Source: an uncultured bacterium (GTDB lineage Bacteria > Bacillota > Clostridia > Oscillospirales > Ruminococcaceae). From it: DNA of 8,795 nt. The position numbers were made by a program, and so were the translations under genes. The stretch spans positions 1-8,795 of the forward strand of contig CAJMLQ010000123.1 in assembly GCA_905214265.1 (NCBI GenBank), given 5' to 3'. Below are positions 4,658 to 8,795 of this stretch, piece by piece (positions within the stretch are counted from its first letter, which is position 1; every line of letters starts with the position of its first letter). The notes beneath the pieces are model-generated. The model saw only the letters and a program-made list of their open reading frames with translations, was not told the DNA's origin and made no database searches.

Positions 4658-6040
4658 TCAAAATGGCAAAAAGTCATCTTCATCTTCTGTGCTTTTTGAC
4701 CGTATCCAAGCTGTCTGCCTTCCAAAGTCCGGAAACCTTCTCGGATTCTTAGACTTCTCCCATCCGGGTTGTGCTTGCATGATTAAAGAGATATCATTGC
4801 TGTCTCTTTTTGATGGCTTAATGGATTCTCCCAATGCGTTTTTCCATAGTTCTAAAATGCAGACCATGTCGCGCCCTTCAAGATAGTCCTCAATCATTCC
4901 GATCCGGTAATCATCTTCTACCGCGTCATTCTGCCGATTCCGAATCTCTTCCACAAGCCTGTAATCCGCCACCGCAGGCATATTTCCTGCAATCATCCGC
5001 GCATATGCTTCTGCCCAACACTGTTCGATATCGTGCTTGACTTCCTCCGCGTGGTCGAAAAGATAGCGTCCGGAATTGTTGCAGATGATCGGAAGATAAC
5101 GCCGGTTTCCGGTTTTGTCGCTTAGAAATTCCTGGTTGTTTGTGGTTCCGATAAAAATGCATTGTCGCGGGTGGTCGCTTGTCCTTTTGTCAAATGGCTG
5201 CCGGTATGTGTCCACCTGCCGGGTGATATAGCTTTTGACTGCCTCCACATCCTTGGTGCGTTTCAATGCCAGAAGCTCTCCCATCTCGCAGATCCATGCG
5301 CCTTCCAGGCTTTCAATTCCTCTCTGGCCCTCAATCTCTGTGACTTCCCGGTAAAAACGGTCCTCCATGGCCAGCCATCGGATAAAAGTGGATTTTCCCT
5401 CACCTTGCTTGCGTCCGATCAGAACGGCCATATCATCAAATTTGCATCCAGGTTCAAATGCCCGGTGTATTCCTCCTGCAAAGATAAGACGGCTTACCTC
5501 CCGCGTATAATCACTGTCTTCCGCGCCCATCCATTTAGTCAGAAGCCCTTCGATCCGGTTTTTTCCATCCCACTGGATCGAAAGAATTCTTTCCCGGACT
5601 GGATGGTATTTGTTCTGCGAAAATTTAATACGGAGCGCGTCATCCAGCTTTTTTTCGCTATAAAGGCAATATTTCTGCTCTATGTAGGAACGGAGCTTGC
5701 TGTCATCTTCATCACGCCAGCGTTCCAGCTTTCCATTAATGATCTGCTCTGGACATCCTGAAAGCTCGTTAAAGCGAAACTTGTTTTCAAAAAGCGGGTC
5801 GTTGTCCAGAATTGCAGAAAAATTCTCAATGGTCAGAAGCGGACCATTTCGGTCATACCGCAAAGGGACATCAGCGTGGAGAATCTGCATTTTCTCCCGA
5901 TCATTGGCCTTGGCAAGTTGTTTTGCATCGTCTTTATACCCTTTCAGCATTGACTCAAAATACTTGGAAACTCCAAGTTCTTTTGCTCTCATCGATAGCT
6001 GAACGGACACTTTTGTCTGCTCAAGAGGTTCCATATCCAT
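4658..6040 (-). CDS. VapE/VirE-type phage replicative helicase (P-loop ATPase)
   Basis: A 460-aa protein of the virulence-associated E (VirE) family, which acts as replication helicase/initiator in phages and satellites. The Walker A loop is GRKQGEGKST at residues 209-218, the acidic Walker B-like segment is WICEMGEL at 249-256, a sensor-like FIGTTN is at 296-301, and GNRRYLPI at 311-318 has the conserved arginines. The N-terminal 200 residues hold SIQWDGKNRIEGLL, typical of the family. The last residues, EDEDDFLPF, look like an SSB acidic tip. ATG 6040 is the first standard start (GAGG 5 bases upstream), but the frame stays open for 25 plausible codons further, to a GTA at 6115, so the true start may be non-standard. 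It follows the CHC2 primase gene. Confidence 0.88.
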   Translation of the reverse strand: MDMEPLEQTKVSVQLSMRAKELGVSKYFESMLKGYKDDAKQLAKANDREKMQILHADVPLRYDRNGPLLTIENFSAILDNDPLFENKFRFNELSGCPEQIINGKLERWRDEDDSKLRSYIEQKYCLYSEKKLDDALRIKFSQNKYHPVRERILSIQWDGKNRIEGLLTKWMGAEDSDYTREVSRLIFAGGIHRAFEPGCKFDDMAVLIGRKQGEGKSTFIRWLAMEDRFYREVTEIEGQRGIESLEGAWICEMGELLALKRTKDVEAVKSYITRQVDTYRQPFDKRTSDHPRQCIFIGTTNNQEFLSDKTGNRRYLPIICNNSGRYLFDHAEEVKHDIEQCWAEAYARMIAGNMPAVADYRLVEEIRNRQNDAVEDDYRIGMIEDYLEGRDMVCILELWKNALGESIKPSKRDSNDISLIMQAQPGWEKSKNPRRFPDFGRQTAWIRSKSTEDEDDFLPF

Positions 6041-6111
6041 CAGGGCCTCAAAAAGCTCCGGTTCCAGGATCGTCTTGGCTGTTAGGCTGTCATAATCGAA
6101 TTTTTCAATTT

Positions 6112-6609
6112 TTACCGCCCCCTCTCGCTTAAAAGATAGGCATAATAGTTGCGGTCTTTCAGAGCTTCCGTAAACCGCTCGTCCGGAATTTCTTCCATGT
6201 TGTGTGGCGCCAGTTCTCGTATCAGAACATTACAGGTCCGATAAGCTTCTTTTAGGGACTCCAGTTGTGCCTGTTCCTTTTCCCGCGCTTTTCTGGCTGT
6301 CTCCGATTGCCTTAATTGGCTGTAGGAAACGTGCTGATTCAATATTCCCAAAGAAAAATCCCGGTCGATTTGTCTGACTGCCTGATAAAAGGTCAGACCA
6401 TACAGCTGCATCACAAAAGAAATCACATCGCCCCCGGCCCCGCAGCCGAAGCACTTCCACCGTTCCCCGTTATGATAGGCGGAGAGGGAGGCGGTGCGCT
6501 CCGAATGAAAAGGGCAGGAGATAAACCCGCCCCGGTTCGTCTCGAATCCATACCGCTCAAAGATATCCGGCATTTTGACACGCTGCTTGATCTCATCCGT
6601 AATCGTCAT
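6112..6609 (-). CDS. CHC2 zinc-finger DNA primase-like protein
   Basis: A 165-aa protein with a DnaG-type CHC2 zinc finger. The ligands are CPFH at residues 32-35 and CFGC at 53-56, followed by GAGGDVISFVMQLYGLTFYQAV, the usual continuation in phage primases. The start ITDEIKQRVKMPDIFERYG is also typical. No Toprim catalytic core follows; the C-terminal 80 residues are a charged helix rich in Glu, Arg and Lys. The protein thus recognises template and zinc-domain partners but may need the neighbouring helicase or host DnaG for primer synthesis. The frame is open to 6663, but the ATG at 6609 overlaps the nuclease stop as ATGA and has CGGAGAA ahead, so I use it. Confidence 0.9.
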   Translation of the reverse strand: MTITDEIKQRVKMPDIFERYGFETNRGGFISCPFHSERTASLSAYHNGERWKCFGCGAGGDVISFVMQLYGLTFYQAVRQIDRDFSLGILNQHVSYSQLRQSETARKAREKEQAQLESLKEAYRTCNVLIRELAPHNMEEIPDERFTEALKDRNYYAYLLSERGR

Positions 6610-7163
6610 GTTCTCCGTCCCGCAGTCAACGCTTTGTAGTTCCGCCAGTAATAGTAAAAGCATTCCAGTATTCGAGCAGCAGAATTTTCCGGCAATTTAA
6701 CATAGACTATCTGAAAACTGTACCGGTTACACCGCTGCCAGGAACTAATTGTCTGATAGCAGTGAATTCCGGTTTCTCGGATTTTCCGGTTGTATGCTCG
6801 CATTTCCCATTCAGGGGCCTGATATGCTTTCAAAAATGCTTCGTCCTCACAGTTTTCAAGTAAAAGCGTCAAATCAGCTCCCATGCACCGGGCGGCAAAC
6901 AGTTCGTTTTCCAGCCTTGCCCGATGGTCAGCCGTGTTAACATTGCCGTAAAGTTCGTTGATGTTTGCTTTCCTTTCGATGACGCAGGAGAGGGAAAAGT
7001 CTCGCTCTCCCGCGCAAAAGGAATAATCTCCAAAATCGAGCTTTCTGCTTTCATGCGGCACATTCATCGCGTCCAGCGCCGAAAGAATATGCCCGTTTTT
7101 CTGCTCCCTGGTGTCAATCAGCACCTTTACCGACTTGAAAAAAGTTCTTTTATCGTTTGCCAT
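6606..7163 (-). CDS. ERCC4-domain (XPF/Mus81-like) nuclease
   Basis: A 185-aa ERCC4-fold nuclease. The active-site series is visible: LIDTRE with Asp17, LDFGDYSF with Gly45-Asp46-Tyr47, and the signature IERK at 62-65. This is the V/IERKxxxD-type core of XPF/Mus81 nucleases, here without the HhH domains, as in other small phage versions. Such enzymes cut branched or flapped DNA; in phages with ERF and SSB they probably process ends or recombination intermediates. It begins 9 bases after the SSB stop with AAGGAGGAG directly before the ATG, and ends in an ATGA overlap with the primase. A role as a Holliday-junction or flap nuclease is inference. Confidence 0.88.
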   Translation of the reverse strand: MANDKRTFFKSVKVLIDTREQKNGHILSALDAMNVPHESRKLDFGDYSFCAGERDFSLSCVIERKANINELYGNVNTADHRARLENELFAARCMGADLTLLLENCEDEAFLKAYQAPEWEMRAYNRKIRETGIHCYQTISSWQRCNRYSFQIVYVKLPENSAARILECFYYYWRNYKALTAGRRT

Positions 7164-7172
7164 GGCTCCTCC

Positions 7173-7586
7173 TTAGAACGGAAGATCGCCATCATCGTCT
7201 GCACTTACATCCATTTCAACCGCCGGGAATGAACCAACACCCGGCGCTTTCTGCTTTTCCCCATCCTGCTTGGAATCCGCAAAATATGCCTGCTCGACAA
7301 CGACCTCATAAGCGGTGCGTTTCTGCCCCTGCTTGTCCTCATAATTCCGGCACTGCAGGCTGCCTTCCAGTGCAATCATACGTCCTTTTGAAAAGTATTT
7401 GCTGATAAATTCAGCTGTATGCCGCCATGCCACACAGGAAATAAAATCCGTCTGCTTCTCCTGCCCCTGCGGCGTATAGTTGCGATCAACTGCAACGCGG
7501 AGAGACGCAACAGAATTTCCGTTTTGAGTAGTTTTCAGTTCTGGGTCAGCAACCAGGCGGCCCATTAGTGTAATATGATTCATCAT
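7173..7586 (-). CDS. ssb: Single-stranded DNA-binding protein
   Basis: A 137-aa SSB with one OB-fold. It begins MNHITLMGRLVADPELK, has FISCVAWRHTAEFISKYFSKG in the middle and GSLQCRNYEDKQGQKR before the last strands, all standard for bacterial and phage SSB. The linker is short, and the tail DVSADDDGDLPF is the acidic tip that recruits partner proteins such as helicases and nucleases. It coats single-stranded DNA during phage replication and ERF-driven annealing. Two ATGs in a row begin the gene; the outer one at 7586 has GGAGGA about 8 bases upstream. The start lies one base after the ERF stop, and the ribosome site lies inside the ERF gene's last codons. Confidence 0.95.
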   Translation of the reverse strand: MMNHITLMGRLVADPELKTTQNGNSVASLRVAVDRNYTPQGQEKQTDFISCVAWRHTAEFISKYFSKGRMIALEGSLQCRNYEDKQGQKRTAYEVVVEQAYFADSKQDGEKQKAPGVGSFPAVEMDVSADDDGDLPF

Positions 7587-7587
7587 T

Positions 7588-8133
7588 TCAATTTCCTCCG
7601 TTCATTGCTCGATAACATTTGACACATAATCCGCCGGTATTTTTAGACTGTTCCTCCGGTGGCACTCTCGTTCCATCCTTTTTGATATATTCCTTGATTT
7701 CCGCGCCGCATTGTGTGCAGCAGACTTTTTCGGTACCGGATGGTGGCCGCGTGTCGGCGTCCTTGGTATCGTCGATCGCAAACATCCCGTTGAGCGCGTA
7801 TTTGCGGGCATAAGAGGAAGCAGCCCCTGTAATCTGTGAAGCATCCATTCCCTTTTTGGTTTCTTCCTCACGTGCAAGTGCCGAAGCCTGCACCAATTCA
7901 CCGCTTTCGGCATCCATAACCGTAACGGTTGCCCGGATATAATACCGGTCGCCAATCTGGAAAACATCATCTGAAATCAGCATGGTAAGTCCCTGATCTT
8001 TCAGAAGGGGTTTGGCCGCTTCCATGATGTCCTCACAGCTCCGATAACTATATTTTCCAAAGCTGTTATAATTACTTTTTGGCGCTTTCAGAGCAATTTG
8101 CACCTGAAGCAACTTTTGATGTACTTTACTCAT
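7588..8133 (-). CDS. erf: ERF-family ssDNA annealing recombinase with zinc ribbon
   Basis: A 181-aa member of the ERF superfamily, which anneals complementary single strands in phage recombination. Diagnostic parts are the opening helices with NYNSFGKYSYRSCEDIMEA, strands around YYIRATVTVMDAESGE, and MDASQITGAASSYARKYAL followed by GMFAIDDTKDAD, a hallmark of the family. The C-terminus adds a zinc ribbon, VCCTQCG at 137-143 and CVKC at 170-173. The frame is open to 8277, but the ATG at 8133 has GGAGGA 6-7 bases upstream and is the natural start. It overlaps the upstream Cys-rich gene by 8 bases and leads into SSB, its usual partner. Confidence 0.92.
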   Translation of the reverse strand: MSKVHQKLLQVQIALKAPKSNYNSFGKYSYRSCEDIMEAAKPLLKDQGLTMLISDDVFQIGDRYYIRATVTVMDAESGELVQASALAREEETKKGMDASQITGAASSYARKYALNGMFAIDDTKDADTRPPSGTEKVCCTQCGAEIKEYIKKDGTRVPPEEQSKNTGGLCVKCYRAMNGGN

Positions 8134-8329
8134 TTCGTTCCTCCAGCTCCAGCGGGCAGCAGCTCCCCATGAACTGCTTGGGCCTATATATTGTCTCATT
8201 GGTAATGCGGCACTCCTCCGTGTGCTTATTGAACAGCACACAGTACCAGCAGCATGTGTTGTCCTCCGGGAAGGCAATAGAAGTTTTCAGTTTACAGTAG
8301 GTGTAGAACTTCACACCGCTCTCAAACAT
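8126..8329 (-). CDS. Cysteine-rich mini-protein
   Basis: A 67-aa protein with eight cysteines in YCKLKTS, NTCCWYCVLF, EECRIT and GSCCPLELEE, so it is probably a small metal-binding or zinc-knuckle protein. Similar mini-proteins with C...CxxC...C...CPL precede ERF/SSB genes in Clostridia phages, but I cannot name a family. A longer frame from a TTG at 8368 exists; I prefer the ATG at 8329, which starts one base after the stop of the upstream gene with GGAGGA about 10 bases ahead. The product carries no membrane segment. Function is unknown. Confidence 0.65.
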   Translation of the reverse strand: MFESGVKFYTYCKLKTSIAFPEDNTCCWYCVLFNKHTEECRITNETIYRPKQFMGSCCPLELEERNE

Positions 8330-8330
8330 C

Positions 8331-8510
8331 TCAGCATTCCTCCATTTCTTTTTCAATTGCAATTTCAAATCTGCACGACTTGCAGATTCCGTCTTTTAAT
8401 TCATACTCATAAAACCAGCACCCGCACCGAAGGCACTTCTGTTCCTCTGGATACGGCGCGTTCGGGCATCCTGGAAGATGCGGGAACGTCTGGCAGTACT
8501 CACAACTCAT
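8331..8510 (-). CDS. 59-aa zinc-ribbon protein
   Basis: A short gene read directly from the sequence, beginning MSCEYCQTFPHLPGCPNAPY. It contains CEYC, then KCLRCGCWFYEYEL and GICKSC, a zinc-ribbon-like arrangement with paired cysteines, followed by a charged helix ending EEC. Proteins starting C..C...HLPGCPN and carrying such ribbons are frequent in Clostridia phages; their role is unknown. The ATG overlaps the stop of the 60-aa gene as ATGA and AAGGA lies about 9 bases upstream. It ends one base before the next start. The coupling on both sides and the coherent cysteine pattern make me confident that it is real despite its size. Confidence 0.75.
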   Translation of the reverse strand: MSCEYCQTFPHLPGCPNAPYPEEQKCLRCGCWFYEYELKDGICKSCRFEIAIEKEMEEC

Positions 8511-8689
8511 GTAGGATCATCCTTGTCAGACGCCCGGATGCTGTATTCAATCCATTTCCCGGTTGAATGGTCAAACGCCTTAATATAGCTGGGAAAATTG
8601 CTGTCTCGGTTATACTCCGACCGGACGATTTCCGAATCCTCATTATCGGCTAGATTTTCCAATGCTGAATGCATTGCTCTCATATCCAT
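8507..8689 (-). CDS. Hypothetical 60-aa phage protein
   Basis: I do not recognise this protein. It starts MDMRAMHSALENLADNEDSE, a short acidic helix, then has a strand-rich part (FPSYIKAFDHSTGKWIEYSI) and an acidic tail. The ATG at 8689 has GAGGAAAA about 8 bases upstream. It overlaps the 59-aa zinc-ribbon gene as ATGA at the end and possibly a broken upstream gene at its start, which again argues for one continuous early transcript. No cysteines, signal peptide or membrane segment are present. Confidence 0.6.
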   Translation of the reverse strand: MDMRAMHSALENLADNEDSEIVRSEYNRDSNFPSYIKAFDHSTGKWIEYSIRASDKDDPT

Positions 8690-8788
8690 TGACTTTTCCT
8701 CGCTTTCGTGCTATCCTTTAATTGATGTATTTCCTTTGCCGCCTTGCTCGAGTTGCCGCTCAGCAGGGCGCTTATTTTTTAACATCAT
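8680..8788 (-). pseudogene. Small early gene at the window edge, possibly frameshifted
   Basis: One frame from tandem ATGs at 8788/8785 gives MMLKNKRPAERQ and stops at 8711 after 25 aa. A second frame, without its own standard start, reads LLSGNSSKAAKEIHQLKD and continues KARKSQWI to a stop at 8680; it looks like real lysine-rich helical protein. Dropping one C from the CCC after the sixth or seventh codon joins the two into a protein of about 34 aa. The join is inference, and no ribosome site can be seen because only seven bases lie before the ATG. Confidence 0.35.
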
Positions 8789-8795
8789 GGTGCAT

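Noticed and set aside
4926..5162. 78-aa minus-strand frame inside the VapE gene
   Set aside because: It is out of frame with the conserved helicase motifs, is Arg/His/Pro-rich and has no ribosome site.
7602..7970. 122-aa minus-strand frame inside the ERF gene
   Set aside because: It overlaps the clear ERF frame, is arginine-rich without family features and is best explained as a shadow.

Overview
The window looks like the early, replication and recombination part of a temperate phage or prophage of a low-to-mid GC Firmicute, most likely a Clostridia/Lachnospiraceae host. The reasons are strong AGGAGG-type ribosome binding sites before most genes, tight coupling of genes by ATGA overlaps, and the gene set itself: ERF, SSB, ERCC4 nuclease, CHC2 primase, VapE helicase, PP-loop/PAPS-reductase-like protein, cytosine methyltransferase-like protein, XF1762, DUF551 and a crAss001_48-like fragment. 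Every gene I accept lies on the minus strand, so transcription runs from the right edge (8795) to the left edge (1). No rRNA, tRNA, integrase, structural gene or CRISPR array is visible.

In transcription order, the right end (8795-8126) holds small genes: a broken or partial one at the edge, a 60-aa unknown and two cysteine-rich mini-proteins, one of them only 59 aa. Next comes a DNA transaction block (8133-4658): ERF-type annealing protein with a C-terminal zinc ribbon, single-stranded DNA binding protein, ERCC4-family nuclease, stand-alone CHC2 primase zinc-finger protein and a VapE/VirE-type P-loop helicase. Together these could load onto, prime, unwind and recombine phage DNA.

The only sizeable gap (about 4429-4657) follows the helicase. 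It holds two clusters of short direct repeats, seven copies in all, spaced 11-12 bp and flanking an AT-rich core with an inverted repeat. This resembles the origins of phages and phage satellites that encode their own initiator helicase, and I propose it as the replication origin.

After the gap come two small genes of unknown function, then a tightly coupled trio: DNA cytosine methyltransferase-like protein, double-HTH protein and PAPS-reductase-family PP-loop protein. This trio may be a DNA or RNA modification cassette. The left part (1957-1) has accessory genes: a cysteine-rich coiled-coil protein, a MazG-like pyrophosphohydrolase broken by a one-base frameshift, XF1762, DUF551, a 60-aa unknown, a zinc-ribbon protein and the start of a crAss001_48-related gene.

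Points worth checking are the origin candidate, the MazG frameshift, the missing standard start codon of the VapE gene, and the SSB-like acidic tail shared by VapE and SSB.
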